A stretch of DNA of 64,000 nt from positions 310,001 through 374,000 of the forward strand of contig NZ_CP072014.1 in NCBI RefSeq assembly GCF_017603825.1, read 5' to 3'. The stretch is from Arthrobacter crystallopoietes (GTDB lineage Bacteria > Actinomycetota > Actinomycetes > Actinomycetales > Micrococcaceae). Of the stretch, positions 51,993-60,030 are shown piece by piece. A program made the position numbers and the translations under genes. Within the stretch, counting starts at the first letter, position 1. Every line of letters begins with the position of its first letter. The notes beneath the pieces were generated by a model. It searched no databases. It had not been told where the DNA came from and was given only the letters and a program-made list of their open reading frames with translations.

Positions 51993-53818
51993 GCGCGTCC
52001 GGCCGGGACGGGCTTTGCCTCCAGGGTCTGTGCCTGTTGGCGCAGTGCCTCCACGCGCTTGAGCGCGGCCTTGATGTCCCGGATACGCTGTTCGCGTTCG
52101 AGCGTGTAGCTGGCCGCGGCTTTTTGCGCGGCGAGCACGGAGTCCGACAGGGAGCGGTGGTGTTCCTCGGCGATCTCGGTGAAGTGGTCCCGGGTGGCGC
52201 GCTGGACCAGCCGGAGCCGGTCTTTGAGCTGTTTGCCGACTTGGAAGACGACTTCGTCAATTTGCCTTCGCACCAGCGTCTTCGCCTCGTTTTGGCGGCG
52301 TTTGAGCCGGGCTTCCTTGTCTTCGCGATAGGCTTTGCCGCCGAGCAGCAGGCCCGCGCCGACGGAGAGCGGGTTGATCAGCGACATGCCGACGATGCCG
52401 GTGAGCAGGCCGAACATGAGCACGCCGCCGTAGGAGCCGCGCATTCCAATGAGGATTTTCTGCATCGGGCCAAGCCTGCCGGGGTCCAGTGTCGGGACGG
52501 GAACGACCGGGTCGAGCACGTCGTCGGTGTCATCGACCTGGAGGACCGGCAGGGGCACTTCGTCCTGAGCGAAGTGCTCGGCGACCTGCCCGGAGAGCCA
52601 TTGTGCGCGTTCGTTGGTCCAGACGAATGTGTCCGAGACGGCGGAGGCGACGCGTTGTTCCAGCCACTCGGTGAACTGTTCCCAGACCGGTCCCGGGTCT
52701 GCTGCATCGATGGCCTGTTCGGCATCGCGCTGAATGCTGCGCAGGCGGTCGCGCAGGTCGTGTTCCATATCGGCGATGAGGTCGCTGACGCCGTCGTTGA
52801 GCGTTGTCTGCCAGCGCGCCGAACGCTGGCGCTGCACGTCGGCGCGTTCCTTGGCCGCTTCCAGCTCGGCGATCATCTGCGGGGTGCCTTCCGGGTTTTG
52901 AAGCGCGCTGAGTTCGGATTGCAGCGACAGGCGCAGGTGTTCGGTGCTGGAGAGCAAGTCGTGTGCGACGGAACGGCGCTGGAGCCGTTCGGCCTGGCCA
53001 AGGACTTCCTGGCGCAGGTAGGTCACGAGCGCGGGAAAGCCGGACTCGGCGTTGAGTTCATTGTCGTTATGCCGGGCAGCGTGCAGGCGCAGTTCGGAGG
53101 AGACAGGCAGCAGCGGGATGTCCGGACCGACATTATCCAGGTGGCCCCGGTCCAGTTCCGCGACCTGCCGCCAGTGCGGGTACAGGTCTGTTTTGGAGAG
53201 TACGCAGGCCACGTTGGGACAGATTCGCATGGCTTGTCGCAGGAACCGGATCTCCGGCTCGGTGTACTCCTGCGAGGCGTCGGAGACCAGCAGCATGGCG
53301 TCCGCCGTCGGCAGTGCTGTCAGGGTGGTGAACGAATGGGTCGAATTCAGGCCGCCTACCCCGGGGGAGTCCACCAGAGTCAGACCGCCGGAGAGAAGCT
53401 TCCGCGGCAGGGAGACCTCAGCGGCGGCAAGGCGCCGGCGGTTGCCGGGGTTGCCGTTCTCGGACACGTAGCCGGCCAGCTCCTCGATGGGCACCTGGCG
53501 GCGCTCGAGTTCCGGTTCGCCGTCGCCGTCCGGACTGCCCTCCCGAGGGACCATGATGGTGGCGGAGGCCGGGTCCCCGTGCCGGACCACAGTCGGCACG
53601 GAGGTGGCGATATCGTCGTCGACCGGGCAGACGGGGGCGTTGACGAGCGCGTTGATCAGTTTGCTCTTGCCCTGCTTGAACTCACCGACGACGATGACGC
53701 GGACATTCGGATCGAGCACCCTCCGGCGGGTTTGCTCCAGCCTGCGGCGCAGATCCGCCCGATCGGCATCCGCTGCCAAGGCGATGCTCTGTTCCACGAG
53801 CTTAACCAGCTCTGCCAT
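51989..53818 (-). CDS. iniA: IniA-like dynamin-family GTPase with membrane paddle
   Basis: A 609-residue bacterial dynamin-like protein. GTPase motifs: IVVGEFKQGKSKLINALV (G1), the switch threonine in ATSVPTVV, LVDSPGVGGL (G3) and VLSKTDLYP (G4). The region GGVLMFGLLTGIVGMSLINP (about residue 485-505) is the hydrophobic membrane-inserting segment, followed by a long charged coiled coil (REDKEARLKRRQNEAK). These match mycobacterial IniA, a membrane-remodelling protein induced by cell-wall drugs. It lies 100 bases after the IniB-like gene, separated by a hairpin, and is coupled to iniC by ATGA. Confidence 0.88.
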   Translation of the reverse strand: MAELVKLVEQSIALAADADRADLRRRLEQTRRRVLDPNVRVIVVGEFKQGKSKLINALVNAPVCPVDDDIATSVPTVVRHGDPASATIMVPREGSPDGDGEPELERRQVPIEELAGYVSENGNPGNRRRLAAAEVSLPRKLLSGGLTLVDSPGVGGLNSTHSFTTLTALPTADAMLLVSDASQEYTEPEIRFLRQAMRICPNVACVLSKTDLYPHWRQVAELDRGHLDNVGPDIPLLPVSSELRLHAARHNDNELNAESGFPALVTYLRQEVLGQAERLQRRSVAHDLLSSTEHLRLSLQSELSALQNPEGTPQMIAELEAAKERADVQRQRSARWQTTLNDGVSDLIADMEHDLRDRLRSIQRDAEQAIDAADPGPVWEQFTEWLEQRVASAVSDTFVWTNERAQWLSGQVAEHFAQDEVPLPVLQVDDTDDVLDPVVPVPTLDPGRLGPMQKILIGMRGSYGGVLMFGLLTGIVGMSLINPLSVGAGLLLGGKAYREDKEARLKRRQNEAKTLVRRQIDEVVFQVGKQLKDRLRLVQRATRDHFTEIAEEHHRSLSDSVLAAQKAAASYTLEREQRIRDIKAALKRVEALRQQAQTLEAKPVPAGRA

Positions 53819-53860
53819 GCCTGCCTCCTCCTGCGTGTCAATGGCCTAACGCACATACCT

Positions 53861-53887
53861 GCCCGGCAGGTCCCCCTCCTGCCGGGC
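53861..53887 (-). terminator. Intercistronic hairpin between IniB-like and iniA genes
   Basis: Perfect 10-bp stem GCCCGGCAGG (53861-53870) / CCTGCCGGGC (53878-53887) with a 7-base loop. GCACA (53851-53855) and TGTGC (53894-53898) could extend it. It sits in the 100-base gap of the operon, so it is more likely a partial terminator or RNA-processing signal that sets the IniB-like : IniA ratio than a full stop. Confidence 0.5.
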
Positions 53888-53918
53888 CGGCTGTGTGCCG
53901 TGAAGCCTGAGTCGATGA

Positions 53919-55202
53919 TCAGTCTTCGACGAGCGAACTGCCTTCCTCGACCTCGTTGTCATCGTTGTCCGTAACGATCACGTTGTCTTCGATGTTGGTG
54001 AATTCGGCTTCAAGGTCGAATTCGTTGCCGACATTGTTGAGGTTGGTTTCTTCGTTACCGACGTCGTTGAGGTGAGTTTCCTCGTTGCCGACTTCGTTGT
54101 TGTTGCCATCGATGCCGTCGTTGTCCTCGAACGTGATCTCGGTGTTGGTTTCGTTACCGACGTTGTCGAGGTGGGTCTCTTCGTTGCCGACTTCGTTGTT
54201 GTTGCCATCGATGCCGTCGTTGTCCTGGAAGGAATCCTCATTGCCAACGATGTTGTTGTTGCCGTCAATGCCGTCGTTGTCCTGGTAGGAGTCCTCGATC
54301 TCGACATTCACATCGGTCTTGTCGACATCAACATGGTTGTTGTTGCCGTCGATACCGTCGTTGTCCTCGTTGCCGACATCGTTGTGGTCACCGTCGATGC
54401 CGTCGTTGTCCTCGTTGCCGATTTCGTTGTGGTCGCCGTCGATGCCGTCGTTGTCCTCGTTGAACGAGCCGATGACGGTGGTGTCCTCGCTGCCGATTTC
54501 GACGTCGGCGTTGCCGTCCGCCTTGACGTCGACGTTGGTGGAGTTGTCCTCGGAGTTGTCCTGGTCAACATCGCCGCCGGCAGCGATGGAATCATCGCCG
54601 TTGGCCACGTTCGCGTCATCGCCGGCAGCCACGGAGTCGTCACCGGAGGCGATGACGGCGTCGTTGTCGAACCACTGGTTGACGTCGCCGTCAGCCCAGA
54701 TGTTCTGGTTCACGGACTGGTCGTTGATGGTGTCCCGGTCGTCCACCGTGGAGGTGTAGGAATACTCGTTGACGATGTGGGTCAACTGCTGGACGGCGTG
54801 GCCGTGGTCGTCATCGTCGTCCCGATGATGGCCGTGGTCGTCGTCGTTATCCCGGTCCGGACGGTGGTTGTCGTTGTCGTTGTCGTTGTCGTTGTTCCAG
54901 TCACGGCCGCCGCCACCACCGCCGCCGCCGTTGTTGTTTCCCCCGTCACTGTCCGGATTGTTGTGGTCGATCCGCGAGGAGTTATCCCCGGTGTTGTACT
55001 CGCGGTCGAAGGAGGCGCCGACGCCAACCGGAGCAAAGTCCAGGACTACCGGCATAACGGCGTCGACATCTTCCGAGCAAACGTCGCTGAGGCCCGCATG
55101 CTCCAGCTCCCGCTCGGGATCCTCGCGGAAGGCGTGCGCCGCATCAGGATCCCGGAGCAGGTTCATGATGAATTCAAGAAGGGTGTTCGCAAGTGTAGGC
55201 AT
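53919..55202 (-). CDS. IniB-type N-terminal domain with Asp/Asn-rich repeat body
   Basis: A 427-residue acidic protein. Residues ~1-60 (LANTLLEFIMNLLRDPDAA, REDPERELEHAGLSDV) match the IniB N-terminal domain. The rest is unlike mycobacterial IniB, which is Gly/Ala-rich. It contains a Gly/Asn/Asp/His stretch (70-135), a GDDS(V/I)AAG-type repeat region (~185-215), and six copies of DNDGIDG at residues 250, 265, 280, 308, 327 and 360, interspersed with (V/I)GNE. The DxDGxDG pattern recalls calcium-binding loops. No signal peptide or membrane segment. ATG 55202 with GAGGGA upstream. First gene of the iniB-A-C-like operon; its function is unknown. Confidence 0.85.
   Translation of the reverse strand: MPTLANTLLEFIMNLLRDPDAAHAFREDPERELEHAGLSDVCSEDVDAVMPVVLDFAPVGVGASFDREYNTGDNSSRIDHNNPDSDGGNNNGGGGGGGGRDWNNDNDNDNDNHRPDRDNDDDHGHHRDDDDDHGHAVQQLTHIVNEYSYTSTVDDRDTINDQSVNQNIWADGDVNQWFDNDAVIASGDDSVAAGDDANVANGDDSIAAGGDVDQDNSEDNSTNVDVKADGNADVEIGSEDTTVIGSFNEDNDGIDGDHNEIGNEDNDGIDGDHNDVGNEDNDGIDGNNNHVDVDKTDVNVEIEDSYQDNDGIDGNNNIVGNEDSFQDNDGIDGNNNEVGNEETHLDNVGNETNTEITFEDNDGIDGNNNEVGNEETHLNDVGNEETNLNNVGNEFDLEAEFTNIEDNVIVTDNDDNEVEEGSSLVED
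54021..54455 (-). repeat. Coding tandem repeat, six DNDGIDG units
   Basis: The minus-strand DNA encoding residues 250-394 of the IniB-like protein is built from imperfect units of a GACAACGACGGCATCGATGG-like core followed by Asn/His-rich codons and (V/I)GNE. Unit spacing is 15, 15, 28, 19 and 33 residues. The repeat is clear at nucleotide level, so copy number may vary between strains. Confidence 0.85.
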
Positions 55203-55299
55203 GGTATTCCCTCAATCTGAAAGGTGTGTGAGCTTGGATCCGCCGAGCTGGTTGCCTGGCTTGCTTCAAACGTAGGTCCGGGGTGGCGGTGCCTGCATC

Positions 55300-55337
55300 G
55301 GGGTTATCTCCCCCTGTGGGGCCACCCCCTATAGGGG
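55300..55337. promoter_or_regulatory. Clustered G4/C4 palindromes before the IniB-like gene
   Basis: On the plus strand: GGGG-N6-CCCC (55300-55313), CCCC-TGT-GGGG (55311-55321) and CCCC-TATA-GGGG (55326-55337), three overlapping or adjacent palindromes in 38 bases. They lie 98-135 bases upstream of the IniB-like start, just beyond the regulator stop. A GGGG-N6-CCCC site also occurs upstream of the Hsp70-like gene (60278). They are a candidate binding site for the neighbouring LuxR regulator; MalT-type STAND regulators also use G-rich boxes. Confidence 0.5.
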
Positions 55338-55355
55338 TTCGGCCGTCCCCCAGCA

Positions 55356-57962
55356 TTAGGGAGGACCGGACGCTTCCTCGCCGAGGAGCAACCGCAGTTG
55401 CGCCAGCAACTCCGAGCGGGTGGCGGCGCCCAACCGGCGACGGATCCTGGCGATATGGTGTTCGGCAGTGCGGGGTGAAATGAAGATGGCGGCGCCGATT
55501 TCCCGGTACGTTTTGCCTTCCAGCACCAGCCGGGCCACCTCACGCTCCCGGGCACTCAGGACCGTACCCTCCGAGGCGGCGGCGGCCGGCTGCCCTGCCG
55601 AAGGCCGAACTGCTGGCCGGATCGCCGGCAACGTGGGAACGGGCTCGGTTTCCGCGCTGACCGAGACCACGGATCCGGGATGAAGGTCCCGGGCGCAGGC
55701 GAGCAGCCTGGCCATGTCCTTGCGCTCGTCGGCACGCGGGGCGGCATGGCCGGCCAACCGGGCGCCGTCCCAGGTCAGCCCGACCGAGGCCAGAGCGCGT
55801 GCCGCAGCTTCGACCGCGTCTACGTCGATATGGCCGGAGAGGACTGCTACCCAGGACCGTCCGGCGGCCGCGAGTACAGAAGCCAGATGGTTATTCCCGG
55901 AGGCACGGACCAGCGCCGAGGCATGGGGCGCAAGATCCGACGGCCGCTCCGCCAGGATGGCGGCCTGGACAGCATGCCAGCGCAGCGGAATTGACCACAG
56001 CGGAGGATCGCCGAGACGCTCCAGCAACGCCCGGGCCTCGGCGAGCTGCGGCTCCAGCCGGGCCGAATCACGCAGCCGCGCGGCCGCGACGGCCAGTTCA
56101 CCGAAGGGCAGCAGGCTGTAAAGGTCCACCGAGACATGCAGGATCCGCTCGCGGGCGCGCTGCCAGGCGTGGACGAGGGCAGCGGTGTCATCGGTCCGGC
56201 GGGCCAGACCAACCTCCAATGCGTCGAACAACAGTTCATCCCGGGGTGCGAGTCCGCCCTCGCAGGCAGCGGCCTCGGCGATGGCGGCACGGGCCCGGTC
56301 CGGACGGTCAAGTTGCATGGCGGTCCACGCGCGCAGTAGCAACAGCCTGGGACGAGCCGCCGGGCCGGCCTGCTCTCCGGCCAAGGCATCGTCCAAAACG
56401 GAGTCGGCCACGGCCGGTTCGCCGCTGTGCAGTGCTACCAGCGCAGCCAGCGCCGCTGGGACGTCCGGGAGCGGAATGCTGTTGCCGGACGCCGTCATCA
56501 TGTCCGAAGCCCGGATCAGCGCGGGCAGGGCGCGGTCCGGCTGCGCCGCAATGGACGCGCTGATCCCCTCCCCCATGAGCCCGACGGCGACAGCGCCGAG
56601 CGTGGGCGAACCGCTTGGTCCGCACGACTTGAGCATGGTTTCGGCGCCGTCGCGGTCGCCGGTGCCGATCATCGCCACCGCGGCGAGCGCAGCCGATGGC
56701 CCGGCCCTGTCCGCTCCAAGCCACCGGTAAACTTCCGCGCTGCGTGCCAGCATGCCGCGCTGTGCCCAGGTGGCGGCGGCTACGTCCACCCCGCGGACGA
56801 GGTCTGGTGCGTCTTGGCTGGAGAGCAGGTTGTCCAGTATCCGGCCGGCGCCGTCAAGGTCGCCGACGGCAGAGGCGGCCTGGGCCCGGCGAGCCGCGGT
56901 GGCAAGTTCGTCGGAGCCGGCGGCTCCCGCTTCGTCATAGAGGGCAGAGGCGAGCGCGGGCTGCCCGGCCAGCACGTTATCGCCCTCGCGCTCCAAGGCA
57001 CGGGCGATTCGTGGGTCCCTCAATCCGCCGCGCGCCAGTCCGCGGGCGACCTCGCCGAGTGAACGTCCCTCCGCGGTAAGGGCATCCACCAGAGCCCGCT
57101 GCGCTTCGTGGACCCGGTACGGCGGCATCGCCGCCAGCACGGCCTGGCGCACCAGTGGGACCAGCTTCCCGTCTCCGCGCAGCAGACCCGCGGCCCGCGC
57201 CCTGATGACCAGATGGTCGAGGCTTTCCCCGGCCTGGTCCAGGGCTGGCGGAATTTGCCCTGCGAGATCGAAACCGACACTCAGGGCAAGCAGCAGGTCG
57301 GACAGCCCGCCGTCGATCTTGCCGAGTTCGTAGCCAAGCTGCTCCATCAGACCGCGTGCATGGAGCGGTTCAGACAAGACGCTGCTGCCATGCTGGCCGA
57401 TCGCTTCCATAACCAGATGCACCAGCCAGGGCATGCCGGCGGTAGCCTCCGCCAGCTTGTCCACGAGCGACGTCGCGGGGGCAGCCTCCAGCACTTCCGC
57501 AGCCCGCGCGCGGATCTCCTCGCTGGACAGCGGACCGAGGACCACCGGTGCGTGGTGCTGCTCCAAAGTGGCGGACAGACGCCGTAATCCGGCCGGCTGC
57601 GGCCAGGGCCGGTACGCCACCACCAGGTTCACGTCCCGCTCCTCGATCAGCGAGCCAAGCTGGGCCAAAGCGGTATCACTGAACTCATGGGCATCATCGA
57701 CCAGTACCGCACTGCGCGCATCGACCCTGCAGAGCTCGAGATCCGTCGGGCTGAGGTCCACGCAATTGCGCAGAACATGGAGGCCCATGACGCGGTACTG
57801 TGCCTCAAGGTCGTCCAGCAGGACGGTTTTCCCGGTTCCGCCGGCACCGACGATACCGGCCAGCAACCGCGATTCCGGGGCAGCAGCTACCTCGGCCAGA
57901 AAAGAGGCAGCAACAGTAGGGCGAAGCGGGCACGATCCGATGCCCGCAAGACTTGTCTCCAC
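55356..57962 (-). CDS. STAND-ATPase LuxR regulator, IniR-like
   Basis: An 868-residue regulator. P-loop GAGGTGKT at residues 39-46, Walker B AVLVDDAH near 85-92, a long helical-repeat sensor, a Pro/Ala linker near 775-795 and a C-terminal LuxR helix-turn-helix (LSAREREVARLVLEGKTYRE, SPRTAEHHIARIRRRLG). M. tuberculosis has a similarly built regulator, Rv0339c/IniR, next to iniBAC; length and position here fit. It starts 4 bases after the Hsp70-like gene, so both are one transcript, and the IniB-like gene follows after 153 bases. The signal could be cell-envelope stress or a metabolite. Confidence 0.85.
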   Translation of the reverse strand: METSLAGIGSCPLRPTVAASFLAEVAAAPESRLLAGIVGAGGTGKTVLLDDLEAQYRVMGLHVLRNCVDLSPTDLELCRVDARSAVLVDDAHEFSDTALAQLGSLIEERDVNLVVAYRPWPQPAGLRRLSATLEQHHAPVVLGPLSSEEIRARAAEVLEAAPATSLVDKLAEATAGMPWLVHLVMEAIGQHGSSVLSEPLHARGLMEQLGYELGKIDGGLSDLLLALSVGFDLAGQIPPALDQAGESLDHLVIRARAAGLLRGDGKLVPLVRQAVLAAMPPYRVHEAQRALVDALTAEGRSLGEVARGLARGGLRDPRIARALEREGDNVLAGQPALASALYDEAGAAGSDELATAARRAQAASAVGDLDGAGRILDNLLSSQDAPDLVRGVDVAAATWAQRGMLARSAEVYRWLGADRAGPSAALAAVAMIGTGDRDGAETMLKSCGPSGSPTLGAVAVGLMGEGISASIAAQPDRALPALIRASDMMTASGNSIPLPDVPAALAALVALHSGEPAVADSVLDDALAGEQAGPAARPRLLLLRAWTAMQLDRPDRARAAIAEAAACEGGLAPRDELLFDALEVGLARRTDDTAALVHAWQRARERILHVSVDLYSLLPFGELAVAAARLRDSARLEPQLAEARALLERLGDPPLWSIPLRWHAVQAAILAERPSDLAPHASALVRASGNNHLASVLAAAGRSWVAVLSGHIDVDAVEAAARALASVGLTWDGARLAGHAAPRADERKDMARLLACARDLHPGSVVSVSAETEPVPTLPAIRPAVRPSAGQPAAAASEGTVLSAREREVARLVLEGKTYREIGAAIFISPRTAEHHIARIRRRLGAATRSELLAQLRLLLGEEASGPP

Positions 57963-57966
57963 AGTG

Positions 57967-60015
57967 TCACCCTTCCGGCGCAGGAGCAGGTGCGGTCGAG
58001 GGTGCTTCCGGAGCGGGCGCGGGCGGCACCGGGTCGGCTGCTGGTTCGGTCGCGGTGGGCGCAGGCGGCGCAGGTTCAGGAGGTGCGGGGGCAGGCGGGT
58101 CAGCGGCGGGAGCCGTCTGTTCAGGGGCGGGTGGCTCGGGCACCGGGGTCTGCGGGATGTCAGGAGCAGGCGTGACGGGCGGCTCGGCTGTGGTCGGCGG
58201 CTGTGTGGCTGGGGGTTGGGCCGGCGGTGTCGGCGCGGGACCGGTTGCCGGCGGCTCCGGCTGCGGCGCCGGGGAGGTCGGCTCTTGTGCCGTCTGGCTG
58301 GTTTCGGCGGCTGGTCCGGGAGCTGATGAGCCCGTTCCCTCTGTCCTAGGCTTCGTTGTACTCGACGACGAGTCCGGTCGGGCTGCGTTTGCGCCTGGGT
58401 TGGAGCCCTTCGGCGGTGTGGCCCTGCCGCCGTCGTTATTTACCGCTCCCGAGGTCCCGTCCGCGGGCACCGTCCCGGCGACGGTATCACCGTCGACGTC
58501 TGTCGCCTGCCAGTTATCAGTGATCGGAGTCCCGCCGCTGCCGTCCAAGACCGGTATTTCTGCCGGTCCACCCGCGCCTGATCCCTGTGGTCCGGCAGCG
58601 CCGCCGGGCGGTGATGCCGTCCCTGCTTCGCCTTCCTCTTCCGGAGCCTGCGCCCCCGTTGCCCCGGCCGCCAACGAATTCATCTCCGCCGGGCTCTGGG
58701 CCGCTGTGGCAGTCAGGATGGTCAGCGTAGCGACAGCTGCCGCTACCGCCGTCATCCGGGCGCCGGTCCTCGGGTGCGCCGGTTTGACGGACGCCACTGG
58801 CGCACCTGTCCCCGTGTCAGCCCCGAAGCCTTGGCCGTGGCCAGCTGTTTCCCTTGCGGCCGCTCGGCCTGCGGATACCTCCCCGGGCGCGGCCGGACTG
58901 TCCGGACCGCCCTCCGCTTCGGCAGCGGCCGGAGCCAGCATGGCCGCAGCCGAGAACGCCGCGCCCAGCGAGATGGAGGCCTTGGGATCGGCGTCGATAG
59001 CGATCGGTCGGTTGAATTCAGCCGAGAGCAACTGGGCCACGAGCGGGATGCGCGAAGAGCCGCCGATCAGGAGGATGGCGCTTAAGTCTTCGGCATCAGT
59101 GCCCGCCGCCTGCATCGCCCGCTTGAGCGCCTCAATGGTCGTTTGCACGCCGTCGTCGATCATCGCTTCAAACTCCGAGCGCACCAAACGTATCTGGCTT
59201 TGGCCGCCCGGCAGAAGTACCGGGATGGAGGCCTCCGAATCCGTGGAAAGGGCCTCCTTCGCCTCCGTGCATTCCCGGCGGAGCCGCGCGAGCGCCATCA
59301 GCACCCCTGGATCGCTGGTATCGAGGCCGGCTAGAGCGTCTGCTGCGCAGGAAGCAACGTGGCGGAAGACAGCGTCATCGAAATCGGCGCCGCCCAGGCG
59401 TTCAATGCCCTCGGGACGCCCCAACGTACGGAAAGTCTCCGCACTGCTTTTCTGAAGCACGGCGGCATCGAACGTCCCGCCGCCGAGGTCGTAGACCGCA
59501 ATGGTGCTGCCTTCATCGACCCGTTCCTGCGAGGCGTAGTGGACCGCCGCCGCCTCCGGTTCGCTGACCAGCGTGACGTCTGAAAGTCCCACGCCTGCCA
59601 GGGCTTGCCGGATCAGGTCCCTCTTATAGCCGCCCCAGCTGGCCGGATGCGCAATAGCGACGGCGGCAGGCGGTTCCCCCTCGCGCTCCTGGGCACGGTC
59701 GACCACCCAACGTGCCATGGTGGCGACGATATCCTCGGGTGCCACACACAGCTCGCCGACAACGATGGGGACGGCATCGCCCACACGCCGCTTGAATTCA
59801 CGTACCAATCGGTCCGGATGGGTTGTTCCGCGGCGTTCGGCCGCCTCGCCAACCAGGACCTGGCCGTCTTCGCCGAGGAAGATCACCGATGGCACCGCGC
59901 CGCCGCGTACGCCCAGGTTCAGCACCTGCGGCGCGGGCTGGCCTGCACCGTCCAGGCGCGCGACCGCCGCGGCGGAAAAGCTCGTGCCTATATCAATGCC
60001 AAGTACAAAGGTCAT
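57967..60015 (-). CDS. Hsp70-family ATPase with membrane anchor and Pro-rich tail
   Basis: A 682-residue protein. Residues ~1-360 form an actin/Hsp70 ATPase domain: FVLGIDIGTSFSAAAVARLD (phosphate 1), IAVYDLGGGTFDAAVLQ (phosphate 2), LLIGGSSRIPLV (adenosine). The substrate-binding domain of DnaK is missing. Instead there is a Gly/Ala linker, one hydrophobic segment (about 421-439, MTAVAAAVATLTILTATAA) and ~240 residues ending in a Pro/Ala/Glu-rich tail predicted to be outside the membrane. The ATG at 60015 follows GGGGGAG. It leads the operon with the IniR-like regulator, suggesting an envelope-stress role; it is not a general chaperone. Confidence 0.85.
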   Translation of the reverse strand: MTFVLGIDIGTSFSAAAVARLDGAGQPAPQVLNLGVRGGAVPSVIFLGEDGQVLVGEAAERRGTTHPDRLVREFKRRVGDAVPIVVGELCVAPEDIVATMARWVVDRAQEREGEPPAAVAIAHPASWGGYKRDLIRQALAGVGLSDVTLVSEPEAAAVHYASQERVDEGSTIAVYDLGGGTFDAAVLQKSSAETFRTLGRPEGIERLGGADFDDAVFRHVASCAADALAGLDTSDPGVLMALARLRRECTEAKEALSTDSEASIPVLLPGGQSQIRLVRSEFEAMIDDGVQTTIEALKRAMQAAGTDAEDLSAILLIGGSSRIPLVAQLLSAEFNRPIAIDADPKASISLGAAFSAAAMLAPAAAEAEGGPDSPAAPGEVSAGRAAARETAGHGQGFGADTGTGAPVASVKPAHPRTGARMTAVAAAVATLTILTATAAQSPAEMNSLAAGATGAQAPEEEGEAGTASPPGGAAGPQGSGAGGPAEIPVLDGSGGTPITDNWQATDVDGDTVAGTVPADGTSGAVNNDGGRATPPKGSNPGANAARPDSSSSTTKPRTEGTGSSAPGPAAETSQTAQEPTSPAPQPEPPATGPAPTPPAQPPATQPPTTAEPPVTPAPDIPQTPVPEPPAPEQTAPAADPPAPAPPEPAPPAPTATEPAADPVPPAPAPEAPSTAPAPAPEG

Positions 60016-60030
60016 GGACTCCCCCAGCAA

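Noticed and set aside
52037-53974. Long plus-strand open frame opposite iniA
   Set aside because: Shadow of the GTPase gene; no domain is visible and there is no independent ribosome site.
54021-54455. Possible CRISPR-like array
   Set aside because: The repeats are in frame, vary in spacing by multiples of three and encode a regular peptide motif, so this is a coding repeat.
54072-55220. Plus-strand frame opposite the IniB-like repeats, Val/Asp-rich
   Set aside because: It arises from the Asp/Asn repeat codons read in reverse (GTC/GTT). Its repetitive character is inherited from the real gene.
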